Shown here: positions 50,505 through 61,321 of the stretch, piece after piece
Layout: each line of letters opens with the position of its first letter
How positions within the stretch are numbered: position 1 is the stretch's first letter
Assembly: GCF_023276435.1 (NCBI RefSeq)
Contig: NZ_JALLPO010000034.1
Span: 1-64,000 of the forward strand
Origin: Sphaerisporangium perillae
Lineage (GTDB): Bacteria > Actinomycetota > Actinomycetes > Streptosporangiales > Streptosporangiaceae
DNA: 64,000 bases
Direction of reading: 5' to 3'
Notes under the pieces: model-generated
What the model was told of the DNA's origin: nothing
Seen by the model: only the letters and a program-made list of their open reading frames with translations
Database searches by the model: none
Made by a program: the position numbers and the translations under genes

Positions 50505-51836
50505 TCAACGGTGCTCGGCCGGGAGGCGTTCGGTGTGCAGCCATGAGGTGAAGAGCGGGTCGAGCGGGGTGGTGGCGTAGCGGTCGGCCAGGCGGGTGAA
50601 CCGGTCGGTGGTGACGGCGCCGTGCTGGTAGGTGGTCGTCCACTCGCGCAGCATGGGGAAGAACGCCTCGTCGCCGAGAGCGCGCCGCAGGGCGTGCACG
50701 GTGAGCGCGCCACGTTTGTAGACGCGGTCGTCGAAGAGCCGCCGGGCGCCGGGGTCGGCCAGCACGAAGTCCTGGGGGAGTCGCGACAGCTTGCGGTGCC
50801 AGCGAGCGGCGAGCGCGTCGGCGGTCTCACCTCCCGAGGCCTCCGACCACAGCCACTCCGCGTAGCTGGCGAACCCTTCGTGCAGCCAGATCTCGCGCCA
50901 GGACTCCAAGGTCAGGCTGTTGCCGAACCACTGGTGGGCCAGTTCGTGGGCGACGAGGCGTTCCTCGCCGCGCCGGCCGTCCACGTGGTTCCTGCCGAAG
51001 ATCGACATTCCCTGGGCCTCGACCGGGATCTCCAGGTCGTCGTCGGCCACCACCACGGTGTAGGCGGCGAACGGGTAGGGGCCGAACCGCTCGGTGAAGA
51101 GCGCGAGCATCTGCTGCTGCCGGCCGAAGTCGAGACGGACCCGCGACGCGAGCCGGGAGGGGAAGAACAGCCGCTGCGGCACCGGGCCGGACACCTCGGC
51201 CGTCTGGTACCGCCCGATCTGCACGCTCGCCAGATAGGTCGCCATCGGTTCGGCCTGCTCGTACACCCAGGTGGTGGTGGACGCGGCGCGGCGTTTGCCG
51301 GCCAGGCGGCCGTTGGCGACGACCTCGTACGCCGATGCGGTGGTGACCGAGATGCGAAAGGTGGACTTGTCGCCCGGCCGGTCGTTGCACGGGAACCACG
51401 ACGGCGCCCCGGTCGGCTGGCTCGCGACGATCACACCGTCGCTGAGCTGCTCCCAGCCCAGCCCGCCCCAGTGGCTCGGCACCGGGCGGGGGTTCCCCCC
51501 GTACCGGATCTCCACGACGAACAGCGTGCCTTCTTGCAGAGTCCGCGCGGGGGTGACGCGCAGTTTGTCGCCGTGCTGGGTGAAACGCGCGGGTAGGCCG
51601 TCGACCAGTACCGCGGTGGCCCGAAGACCGGCGAGGTCGAGGGCGAACCAGCTCAGCGCCCCGGCCGCGAACGCCGAGATCGTCGCCGACGCGCGGAGCC
51701 GGTTGGCGACGACGCGGTACTCCAGGGCCAGGTCGTAGTGCTCGACCCAGTAGCCCTCGTTGCCCCGTTCCGGAAAGTAGGGGTGGCCACAGGTACCCGA
51801 TGCCACGCTCACGATCGGTCTTGCCTTCCGGATCAT
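50505..51836 (-). CDS. M1-family zinc aminopeptidase
   Basis: A 443-residue metallopeptidase, shorter than PepN because it lacks the C-terminal helical superdomain. The exopeptidase motif VEAQGMSIF stands where GAMEN usually lies, and the zinc site is HELAHQWFGNSLT with the third ligand in WLHEGFASYAEW. The substitution of GAMEN suggests changed substrate choice. ATG 51836 overlaps the stop of the Pls-like gene by four bases, so both are made together. Known epsilon-poly-lysine producers carry a related zinc aminopeptidase that degrades the polymer, so a self-protection or trimming role is likely by inference. A 95-bp segment of the gene is copied at 47266. Confidence 0.9.
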   Translation of the reverse strand: MIRKARPIVSVASGTCGHPYFPERGNEGYWVEHYDLALEYRVVANRLRASATISAFAAGALSWFALDLAGLRATAVLVDGLPARFTQHGDKLRVTPARTLQEGTLFVVEIRYGGNPRPVPSHWGGLGWEQLSDGVIVASQPTGAPSWFPCNDRPGDKSTFRISVTTASAYEVVANGRLAGKRRAASTTTWVYEQAEPMATYLASVQIGRYQTAEVSGPVPQRLFFPSRLASRVRLDFGRQQQMLALFTERFGPYPFAAYTVVVADDDLEIPVEAQGMSIFGRNHVDGRRGEERLVAHELAHQWFGNSLTLESWREIWLHEGFASYAEWLWSEASGGETADALAARWHRKLSRLPQDFVLADPGARRLFDDRVYKRGALTVHALRRALGDEAFFPMLREWTTTYQHGAVTTDRFTRLADRYATTPLDPLFTSWLHTERLPAEHR

Positions 51837-54800
51837 CTCGACGAGGGCGGGGACCACGCCGTGATCGGGTTTCCGAACCAGCGGGTCCGCGGAGGCACGG
51901 TCTCGCCGCGCATCACGAGGGATGCCGGTCCGATCGTGGTGTCCTCCCCGATTGTCGCGGCGGGAAGGACGACTCCATGCGGTCCGAGTGTCGCCCCGTT
52001 CCGCAGCACGACCCTATCGATGCTCATGACGCGATCGTGGAAGAGGTGGGTCTGCAGCACGCAGCCCCGGTTGACGCTGGAGCCGTCACCCACCTGGACG
52101 AGATCCGCTTCGGGCAGCCAGTAGGTGTCGCACCACACCCCGCGCCCGACGCTCGCCCCGAGCGACCGTAGCCACAGGTTAAGGGGAGCGGTCCCCAGCC
52201 AGGCCTCGGCGAACCACGGTGCGGCGAGCACCTCGACGAAGTTGTCGGCGAGCTCGTTGCGCCAGACGAACGAGCTCCACAGCGGGCGGTTCCCCGCGGT
52301 GATCCTGCCGAGGAGCGCCCATTTGGCCGCGGTGGTGATCGCGGCGGCCAGCACTCCGGCACCCGCCAGCATGATCCCCACCAGCAGCGCCGCGACCGCG
52401 AAGCCCCTCGAGGCGGCGAGGAACTCAAGGGTCGCCGCGACGAGCACGGTCAGCGCGACCGTGAACATCGCGGGGACGATCCGGCAGATCTCCACCGTGG
52501 CCCGGGCGGCCTTGAGCCGGCGCGGCGGGTCGTAGGTGCGGTTCCGGTCTCCGTCCTCGGCCGTCCTGCGCAACTCCACGGGCGGCATGCCGAGGTAGGA
52601 CGACCCCGCCTTGGCCTTCTTCGGCGCGGCCGACAGGACGCCCACCAGGCCGTCCTTCGGCACCTTGCGGCCCGGAGCGGTCATGCCGGAGTTGCCGAGG
52701 AAGGCGCGCTTGCCGATGCGCACCTGGTCGACGCGCATGCTGCCGTTGACCAGCTCGTACGGGGCGACCATCGTGTCGTCGGCGAGGAACGCCCCGTCGC
52801 CGACGGTCGTCATCGTGGGCAGTGCGAGCACCGTCGACAGCTCGACGTCGCGGCCGACCTTCATGCCCAGGGCGCGTAGCCACGCGGGGGTGAGGATGCT
52901 GGCGTACAGCGGGAAGAGCCAGACGCGGGCCGCGGCCATCAGCCGGCCGGTCGCCCACGCCTGCCAGGCCTGGCGGCTGTGCACCGGATGCTGCCCGGGG
53001 CGAAGGCCGACGCCGAGCAGCCGCACGCAGAGGACGATGACCAGGGCGAAGGCGGCCAGTGAGGTCACCGTGGCCGGCGCGACCCCGTAGAGCGCGGCGG
53101 GCAGTGCCTCCCCGAGCGTGGCGGCGTCGCGTACGAACCCCTGGAGCACGATGAGGCCGCAGAGGGCGGCGACGACCGGGATCAGGCTCAAGAAGATCGC
53201 GGACAGGCCGTACGTCAGTTCCCAGCGCTTGGAGCGCGGCGGCCGGTCCGAGGGGCGGAAACGTCGCGCCTTGCCCTGCCGGGTGGCGGGCGCGCCCGCC
53301 CAGCGCTCACCCGACGGGACCGCGCCTTCGACCACCGCCCCCGGGGCCACCTGCGCGTTCTTGCCGACGCGCGCGCCGGGGAGCAAGGTCGCGCGCGCGC
53401 CGACCGTGGCGGCGGCGCCGATGCGGATCTCACCGACGCGCAGGAGGTCGCCGTCCAGCCAGTACCCGTGCAGGTCGACCTCGGGCTCGATCGCGGCGTT
53501 CTTCCCCAGCTTGAGCATTCCGGTCACCGGCGGCAGCGTGTGCAGGTCGGTGTCCTCGCCGATCTGCGCTCCGAGCGCCCGCGCGTAACGGGCGACCCAT
53601 GGCGCGCCGGACAGCTGGCCCACCCCGATCTGGGCGGCGAACTGCTCGGCGAACCACAACCGCAGATGTGTGCGCCCGCCGCGGGGATAGGCGCCGGGTT
53701 TCAGGCCGCGCAGCAGCACCCGGGCGACCCCCGCCGCGATGCCCATCCGTCCCCACGGTGAGATGAACAGCAGCCAGCCGGCCAGCACCCACCACCACGA
53801 GACCGTCGGAGCCCAGGGAAACGACACGACGTTGTTCAGCGTGGCGAGGCCGACGATCCAGCGCATGCCGCCGATGGTGAGCAGCGGCACCATCAGTGCC
53901 GTCTGCGCCAGCGCGGCGCGGCGCGGCACCGGTGTCACGGTGCGGTTCGCGGTCGTGGCCTCCGGCGTGCCGAGTGCGGACAGGCGTGCGGCGAGTGCCC
54001 CCAGCGTGGGGTTCTCGTAGACGTCGCCGACCGCGGCGGCGGGGTACCGGGTGCGCAGGGCGGTCACCAGCCTGGCGACGGCGAGGCTCGTGCCGCCCTG
54101 GACGAAGAAGTCGGCGTCCCGGTCGCCGGCGTCCATGCCGAGGATGTCGGCCCACTGCCTCGCCACCCACGCCTCGGTGCCGGACAGCCCGGTCGCGGCC
54201 GCGTCGCGGGTGGCCGCACCGCCGGCCGACGGCCACGGGAGGGCATCGCGGTCGATCTTCCCGGAGGTGCGGGTCGGCAGGGAGTCGACGAGCACGATCC
54301 GCGGGACCAGCGCGGCGGGCAGCGCCTCCGCCAGCCGGTCGCGGGCGGTCGCCTGGTCGAAGTCCGCACCGGGGACGACGTAACCGATCAGAAGCTGATG
54401 CCCCGAGCCGGTTGTGCGGACCGCGGCGGCGGCTCCCATCACGCCCGGCAGTGACTGGATCGCGGTGTCGATCTCTCCCAGCTCGATGCGCCGGCCGCCG
54501 AGCTTGATCTGCTCGTCCGCCCGCCCGACGAAGACCAGGCCCTGCCGCTCCGCCTTCACCAGGTCGCCGCTGCGGTAGGCGCGATCCCAGCCGAGGGAGC
54601 GGAGCGGGGCGTACTTCTCCTCGTCCTTGCCGGTGTCCAGGTAGCGGGCGAGGCCGACGCCGCCGATGACGAGCTGGCCGGTCTCGCCCATGGCGACGGG
54701 TTCGTCCCGCTCGTTGACCACGGCGAGATCCCAGCCGTCGAGCGGCAGGCCGATCCGTACTTGTCCCTGGCCGCCCAGCGGAGCGGCGCACGCGACGACG

Positions 54801-55924
54801 GTGGCCTCGGTCGGGCCGTAGGTGTTCCACACCTCACGTCCCGGCACGGCCAGCCGCTCGGCCAGCTCGGGCGGGCACGCCTCGCCGCCGAAGATCAGCA
54901 AACGCACGTCGTCGAGGGTCTCGACCGGCCACAGCGCCGCCAGCGTCGGCACCGTGGACACGACCGTGACGCCCCTGTCGACCAGCCAGGGGCCGAGATC
55001 CATGCCGCTGCGTACGAGCGCCCGGGGAGCGGCGACGAGGCAGGCGCCGTGCCGCCAGGCCAGCCACATCTCCTCACAGGACGCGTCGAAGGCCACGGAC
55101 AGCCCCGCCAGGACGCGGTCGCCGGGGCCGATGGGCTCCTCCGCCAGGAACAGGCGGGCCTCGGCGTCGACGAACGCCGCGGCGCTGCGATGGGTCACGG
55201 CGACGCCCTTGGGCTTGCCGGTGGACCCCGACGTGAAGATGATCCAGGCGTCGTCGTCCAGGCCGGGACGCCTGTCCCGCTCGTCCAGGCCAGGACGCCC
55301 GTCCTGCCCGTCCAGGCCGGGACGCCCCTCCCGCCCGTCCTGGTCCTGCTCGTCGTGATCGTCCTGCGCTGAAGGGCCGCTGGAGGTGCCGCGCACGGTG
55401 ATCACGCGGTCGGCGCCGATGACCGCGCGGGCCTCCGCCTCGGTGAAGACGAGCTCGGCCCGCTCATCGGGATCGTCGGCGTCGACGGGGACGTATGCCG
55501 CGCCGGCCGTCAGCACCGCGAGGATCGCGACATAGAGGCCGGTGGTGCCCGACGGCACGCGCACGCCCACGCGGTCGCCGGGTCGCACATCCGCGTCCCG
55601 GAGTTCCTCGGCCAGCCGCGCCACCTCGGCGCTCAGGCCCCGGTAGTCGAGGCAGGCCGACCCGTCGTCGAGCGCGGGCATGCGCGGGTACCGGCGGGTC
55701 GTCTCGGCGAGGATGTCCACCAGCGTCCGAGGCGGTGGAGCCGCCTCCCCGGCCAGGAAGACCGCCGGCGCCGCCAGGGCCGCGCGCGGCGCGCCCGGGG
55801 GGCGTGCCGTCCGGTGGCGGCCGTCCGGCGCCGCGAGTTCCATACCGGCAGCGAGGGCGATCGTCTCGCCGGCCGTGCCGCGCGGCGCATGGTTCTGGTC
55901 GGTCTCCACCGGCAGCGGACGCAA
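51833..55924 (-). CDS. Epsilon-poly-L-lysine-synthetase-like NRPS (A-T-transmembrane)
   Basis: A 1363-residue single-module peptide polymer synthetase. The adenylation domain (about 65-560) has FTSGSTGKPKGVAVTH, SVAFDASCEEMW, WNTYGPTEATVVACA and RTSGKIDRDALPWP. The thiolation site is FFVQGGTSLAVARL near 605. The membrane half has six hydrophobic segments and three soluble domains with hexapeptide-like strands (VGARATLLPGARVGKNAQV, then GDGAFLADDTMVAPY and VGDGSSVNRGCVLQTH). This is the layout of Pls, which makes isopeptide-linked lysine polymers, about 1320 residues long. The start is TTG 55924 with GGGGAGAG upstream. An unusual Gly/Asp/Arg repeat lies between motifs A2 and A3. The product may be poly-lysine or another basic homopolymer. 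Confidence 0.92.
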   Translation of the reverse strand: MRPLPVETDQNHAPRGTAGETIALAAGMELAAPDGRHRTARPPGAPRAALAAPAVFLAGEAAPPPRTLVDILAETTRRYPRMPALDDGSACLDYRGLSAEVARLAEELRDADVRPGDRVGVRVPSGTTGLYVAILAVLTAGAAYVPVDADDPDERAELVFTEAEARAVIGADRVITVRGTSSGPSAQDDHDEQDQDGREGRPGLDGQDGRPGLDERDRRPGLDDDAWIIFTSGSTGKPKGVAVTHRSAAAFVDAEARLFLAEEPIGPGDRVLAGLSVAFDASCEEMWLAWRHGACLVAAPRALVRSGMDLGPWLVDRGVTVVSTVPTLAALWPVETLDDVRLLIFGGEACPPELAERLAVPGREVWNTYGPTEATVVACAAPLGGQGQVRIGLPLDGWDLAVVNERDEPVAMGETGQLVIGGVGLARYLDTGKDEEKYAPLRSLGWDRAYRSGDLVKAERQGLVFVGRADEQIKLGGRRIELGEIDTAIQSLPGVMGAAAAVRTTGSGHQLLIGYVVPGADFDQATARDRLAEALPAALVPRIVLVDSLPTRTSGKIDRDALPWPSAGGAATRDAAATGLSGTEAWVARQWADILGMDAGDRDADFFVQGGTSLAVARLVTALRTRYPAAAVGDVYENPTLGALAARLSALGTPEATTANRTVTPVPRRAALAQTALMVPLLTIGGMRWIVGLATLNNVVSFPWAPTVSWWWVLAGWLLFISPWGRMGIAAGVARVLLRGLKPGAYPRGGRTHLRLWFAEQFAAQIGVGQLSGAPWVARYARALGAQIGEDTDLHTLPPVTGMLKLGKNAAIEPEVDLHGYWLDGDLLRVGEIRIGAAATVGARATLLPGARVGKNAQVAPGAVVEGAVPSGERWAGAPATRQGKARRFRPSDRPPRSKRWELTYGLSAIFLSLIPVVAALCGLIVLQGFVRDAATLGEALPAALYGVAPATVTSLAAFALVIVLCVRLLGVGLRPGQHPVHSRQAWQAWATGRLMAAARVWLFPLYASILTPAWLRALGMKVGRDVELSTVLALPTMTTVGDGAFLADDTMVAPYELVNGSMRVDQVRIGKRAFLGNSGMTAPGRKVPKDGLVGVLSAAPKKAKAGSSYLGMPPVELRRTAEDGDRNRTYDPPRRLKAARATVEICRIVPAMFTVALTVLVAATLEFLAASRGFAVAALLVGIMLAGAGVLAAAITTAAKWALLGRITAGNRPLWSSFVWRNELADNFVEVLAAPWFAEAWLGTAPLNLWLRSLGASVGRGVWCDTYWLPEADLVQVGDGSSVNRGCVLQTHLFHDRVMSIDRVVLRNGATLGPHGVVLPAATIGEDTTIGPASLVMRGETVPPRTRWFGNPITAWSPPSSR
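55257..55337. repeat. 27-bp coding tandem repeat, three units
   Basis: Units at 55257, 55284 and 55311 each begin TCCAGGCC and stay in frame, giving nine-residue repeats like GRPGLDGQD in the adenylation domain of the Pls-like synthetase, just before the ATP-binding FTSGSTG loop. Confidence 0.92.
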
Positions 55925-56076
55925 TTACTCTCCCCTGAGTGCCAGGACGATCGTCCAGGTCTTCGTCACGGGCGAGGGGATCGCGGTATCGCGCTGATCA
56001 CCATGCTTCGGTTCCGAACCGGCCCGACTGACGCCATAGGCATCGCACGAGCATATAACTCTCGTCGTGTTCCGCC

Positions 56077-57057
56077 CTATTCCTGGCGATCTCGCGGCCG
56101 GCCGGCCGGCGCCCCCGCGGCATCTTCCGGCCGTGCCCGGACGCACTCCCACTCGTCGACGCCCATCAGGCTCAGGAGGTGGTAGAGCAGGATGAGCTGC
56201 ACCAGCCGGAGGGGTTCGTCCCGGGTGCCGTCGAGCAGGCCCAGGGAGTCCGGCAGCGGGCCGGGTTTGCCCAGGTCGTCCCAGATCGCCGCGGCGACGG
56301 CGTCGCCCGAGGACGTGGGGAGCGCGCGGCTGATGTGGAGTGCGTCGGCGGGGATGCCGTCCGGGTCGCGGGTCAGTGCCAGGGTCACCCCGTCAACCCC
56401 GGTCTCGCTGAGGATCCGCGCGAAGTCGGGGTGCCGGATCGTCGGCCGGAGCAGCACCGACGCCCCGGTGCGGGCGAACTCCACGACGATGTCGGCGTTC
56501 CGCCGTTGCGGCCGGACGTACCGGTCGGCCTCCGGTTCCCTGCGTTCCAGCTCGGAGATCACCTGGTCGTGGGTGTAGCCGCGCTTGAGGGTGTCCCGGG
56601 CGATCTTCCATTGCCGGCGGACCTCCTCGGGCGGGGAGAGGTAGACGGTCACGTCGAAGCAGGCCCGCAGGAGCTTGGTGTGCAGCGGGAGCAGCCCTTC
56701 CACGATCACCAGGGGGTGCGGCTCGACCAGCTCGGGCCGGATGAGCTCGCCGTGGCCGTGGTCGTAGACGGGCTTGAGGATGGGCCGGCCGAGCGCGAGC
56801 AGCCGCAGGTGCTGCTCCATGATCTGGACGTAGTTGCAGGACGGGTGCAGGGGGGTGAACGGCAGCGAGCGCCGTTCGGCCCGGTCGTACCGGTGGTAGT
56901 CGTCGACGCAGAGGGAGATGCTGCGCTCGCTACCCAGTGCGGCGACGAGGCCGCGTGTGAGCGTGGTCTTCCCGGCGGCGCTGTCACCGGCGATGGCGAT
57001 CATGATGGGCCGTACGGCCTCGTCCGCGCGCCTGATCCGCATCAGCTTGTCGGGCAT
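56077..57057 (-). CDS. prk: Phosphoribulokinase
   Basis: A 326-residue kinase that makes ribulose 1,5-bisphosphate, the substrate of RuBisCO. The P-loop is IAIAGDSAAGKTTLTRGLV near residue 20, the substrate region CVDDYHRYDRAER near 50, LHPSCNYVQIMEQHL near 75 and PVYDHGHGEL near 95, with VIVEGLLPLHT near 115. It is longer than proteobacterial CbbP and closer to the actinobacterial/archaeal-like branch. ATG 57057 lies 64 bases after the cbbR stop, in the same direction. A redox-regulated Cys pair is not evident at the N-terminus. Confidence 0.93.
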   Translation of the reverse strand: MPDKLMRIRRADEAVRPIMIAIAGDSAAGKTTLTRGLVAALGSERSISLCVDDYHRYDRAERRSLPFTPLHPSCNYVQIMEQHLRLLALGRPILKPVYDHGHGELIRPELVEPHPLVIVEGLLPLHTKLLRACFDVTVYLSPPEEVRRQWKIARDTLKRGYTHDQVISELERREPEADRYVRPQRRNADIVVEFARTGASVLLRPTIRHPDFARILSETGVDGVTLALTRDPDGIPADALHISRALPTSSGDAVAAAIWDDLGKPGPLPDSLGLLDGTRDEPLRLVQLILLYHLLSLMGVDEWECVRARPEDAAGAPAGRPRDRQE

Positions 57058-57121
57058 TACCCGAAGGTAACTTCGAGCCGTGGAACCGTCTTCCCTGTGC
57101 TGTACGAAAGAAGTTCCCGAT

Positions 57122-58129
57122 TCATTTCCCCTGAAAATCGGTGAATTCTCCGCCTGAGAGTAAATATCGGACGAACAGCGTGGCGGTCGCGGGCAGCCGG
57201 CCGGGGTGGGCCACCAGGTGCCAGTCCCTGCGCAGCGGCGTTCCCGGCGTGCTCCGCACCGCCATCGCGCCCGACGCGAGGTCGCGGATGACGGCGTCCC
57301 GCGACATCAGGCTCACGCCGAGCCCCGCGATCACCGCCTCCCGGATGGCCGTGTTCGAGCCGATCGTCAGCGTGGGCGGGGAGATGTTCAGCTCGTCGAG
57401 CAGCACCTCGGCGGTCGCGCGGGTGCCGGATCCAGGCTCGCGCAGCAGCCACGTCCGCCCGGCCAGCCACCGCCTGCGCTCCTCCCACGCCCCCGCGTCA
57501 TGGTCCTCCGGCCCGCCCGCGTCATGGTCCTCCGGCCCGCCCGCGTCGCGGGCCTCGGTCCCGCCCGCCTCGTGCTCCTGCGGACTGTCCGCGTCGTGGT
57601 CCTCCTCCCACCCCGAGCCGGCGCCGGGGGTGACGACGACGAGCTCGTTCGGGCGCACGGCGAGCACGGCCCGGCCCTTCGGCGGGCGGCCTCCGATGAG
57701 GAGGTCCACCTCGCGGTGGTCCAGGAGCTCGTGCACCCGCTCCCTGTTGCCGATGCGCAGGGTGACGCGGACGCGAGGGTGGGCCTGGCGGAAGCCGCGC
57801 AGGAACCGGGGGACCAGCTGCTCGCCGGCCGGGGTGACCGCCGCGATCCTCAGCTCGCCCCCCTCGGGGTCGGACTCGCCGGCCGCGGCCGCCTGCCCCG
57901 CCTCCAGCAGCCCCAGCGCCTGCCGTACGTACCCGGCATAGGTCTCGCCGGACTCGGTCAGCTCCAGCCCGCGCCCCGCCGGCCGTACGAGCTGGAGGCC
58001 CAGCGACCGCTGCAGCGCCACCAAGGACGCCGAGACCGCCGACTCCGTCACGACGAGCCGCTTGGCGGCGCTCTTCACCGACCCCGTCTCGACGACGGCG
58101 AGGAACGTACGCAGCTGAGTCAAGGTCAT
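57122..58129 (-). CDS. cbbR: LysR-family regulator, probable CbbR
   Basis: A 335-residue LysR regulator. The helix-turn-helix is TLTQLRTFLAVVETGSVKSA, then AKRLVVTESAVSASLVALQR. The effector domain (about 90-330) has ELRIAAVTPAGEQLVPRFLR and IREAVIAGLGVSLMSRDAV. It is divergent from cbbLS with a 48-base gap, the classical place of CbbR. An acidic insertion of about 40 residues built from an eight-residue repeat (AGGPEDHD) interrupts the effector domain near 190-230, an unusual feature in a ligand-sensing fold. ATG 58129 is chosen over an upstream in-frame start at 58156. Confidence 0.9.
   Translation of the reverse strand: MTLTQLRTFLAVVETGSVKSAAKRLVVTESAVSASLVALQRSLGLQLVRPAGRGLELTESGETYAGYVRQALGLLEAGQAAAAGESDPEGGELRIAAVTPAGEQLVPRFLRGFRQAHPRVRVTLRIGNRERVHELLDHREVDLLIGGRPPKGRAVLAVRPNELVVVTPGAGSGWEEDHDADSPQEHEAGGTEARDAGGPEDHDAGGPEDHDAGAWEERRRWLAGRTWLLREPGSGTRATAEVLLDELNISPPTLTIGSNTAIREAVIAGLGVSLMSRDAVIRDLASGAMAVRSTPGTPLRRDWHLVAHPGRLPATATLFVRYLLSGGEFTDFQGK
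57491..57610. repeat. 24-bp coding tandem repeat, five units
   Basis: Units start at 57491, 57515, 57539, 57563 and 57587. The first two are identical (beginning CCCGCGTCATGGTCC) and the others diverge progressively. They keep frame in cbbR and encode eight-residue acidic repeats. Confidence 0.93.
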
Positions 58130-59940
<1,811 letters not shown>

Positions 59941-60027
59941 CAAGCCCCGTCACGGGCGGAGACGGCAGGAACAATCCATGTGTGTCGCCCATGTTCGTCG
60001 CGTTTGACCACGCGTTTCAGCGGTCGC

Positions 60028-60972
60028 TCATCGCGCCGCGGCGGGCGCCTCGCGTTCCTGGCGCCGCCGCGCCGCCGCGTCGAGCAGTTCGGCCACCGTG
60101 CGCCGGGCGGCGGCGCCGTCCCTGCCGTTCTCCGGCTCCCCGCGGAGCTCGCGGAGCCGGTGGAGCAGCTCCAGGTGCACCCGCCCGGCCTCGCCGCGGG
60201 CGACGCGCAGCAGTAGCGCGTCCTTCTCCGGCCCCGGCAGGCTCGCGATCGACTCGGCGTGCTCCCGAAGCTCGTCGCGGGTGGCGGTCAGCTCGGGAGC
60301 GGCCTCGGCGGCGGTCGCGAGCAGGTCGGGGTCGAGCCGCAGGAAGCCGGCGAGTGCCTGCTGGGACGCGGTCAGCGAGCCCAGGCCCGCCGGCACCGGT
60401 GGTTCCGGCTCGGCCTCGAAGTCATCGTCGAAGGCGTCCTCGTCGCGTTCCCAGGTGCCGACGGCGGACAGCCAGGCCAGGTAGAGGGGGCGCAGGTCGC
60501 CGGAGGCCAGCTCGCCGCGGACGCCGGCGATGGCGGAGAGCGAGACCTCCCCGCCCCTGTCCGGGGCGACGTCCTGGTCCCCGGCGCCGTCCCAGGCGTC
60601 CTCGTCGTCTTCGTCGTCTTCGTCGTCTTCGTCGTCTTCGCTTCGGAGGTCCAGGATGATGTGCTCGCCCGAGACCCACGCCTCGACCTGCTCGTCCAGG
60701 AGGTACTCGCGCGCGGCGCCGAGGTCGAAAAGCTCCTTCGGCAGCCGCAGCATCACCTCACGGGTGCCCCAGTCGGTGACGTGGAGATGGGCGTCGTAGT
60801 AGCGCTCCATCATCTGGCGCGGGTCGCCGCCGAAGTCACCGAACTCGTAGTGGTTGGTGAAGCTCGTCGCGGTGAGCTCGGCACGGGTGGACAGGCCCCG
60901 GACCTCGGCCTGCTCGGCGGACGTCAGCGGGCGGTCCAGCGCCAGGAACTCGTAATACTGGTACTCGCTCAT
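60028..60972 (-). CDS. Hypothetical protein with an acidic run, 314 aa
   Basis: A conserved-looking protein whose family I cannot name. The N-terminal part (YYEFLALDRPLTSAEQAEVR, then TNHYEFGDFGGDP) looks globular and begins like a widespread hypothetical family. An almost pure Asp/Glu run (DDEDDEDDEDDED near residue 112) comes from a GTCTTC-type codon repeat at about 60600-60645. The C-terminal half is helical and rich in Ala, Arg and Leu (LLDAAARRRQEREAPAAAR at the end). No membrane segment is present. It is convergent with cbbLS. Confidence 0.78.
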   Translation of the reverse strand: MSEYQYYEFLALDRPLTSAEQAEVRGLSTRAELTATSFTNHYEFGDFGGDPRQMMERYYDAHLHVTDWGTREVMLRLPKELFDLGAAREYLLDEQVEAWVSGEHIILDLRSEDDEDDEDDEDDEDAWDGAGDQDVAPDRGGEVSLSAIAGVRGELASGDLRPLYLAWLSAVGTWERDEDAFDDDFEAEPEPPVPAGLGSLTASQQALAGFLRLDPDLLATAAEAAPELTATRDELREHAESIASLPGPEKDALLLRVARGEAGRVHLELLHRLRELRGEPENGRDGAAARRTVAELLDAAARRRQEREAPAAAR

Positions 60973-61321
60973 CGATCAGGGAACCCGGTGCCGGCAGGCG
61001 CCGTCGTGGCGGTCGGTGGTGGTCTCCATCGTGAGGGCGTCCAGTACGGCCCGGTTCGTGGTCACGGCCGCCGAGCATAGCCGAGGCCGACCGGCGCTGT
61101 GATCCACTTCGGAGGGGCGCTGTGATCCACTTCGGGAGAGCGCCGCCCCGGGCGGCGGGCCGTGCGGTCGTGCGGGTGAGGGTCCCGCGGCTCCGCCTGG
61201 AGGAGGTCGTTCCCTGGTCTTAGTAGGTGCTCGAGAGTTCAGGCGCTCGTCCGATGCGCGCCGGCCCGTACTGCGAGAGCGTCGCTTCTCGAACGTCGCC
61301 GGCACCACCAGAGGAGACCTC
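60973..61321. other. Intergenic region with a 23-bp tandem repeat
   Basis: About 350 bases. A 23-bp unit beginning GGCGCTGTGATCCACTTCGG occurs twice in tandem at 61093-61138. A GC-rich hairpin GCGCCGCC...GGCGG lies near 61140. The promoter of the ABC-2 gene should lie near 61230-61310. No ABC ATPase gene is present, although the permease would be expected to follow one. Confidence 0.5.
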
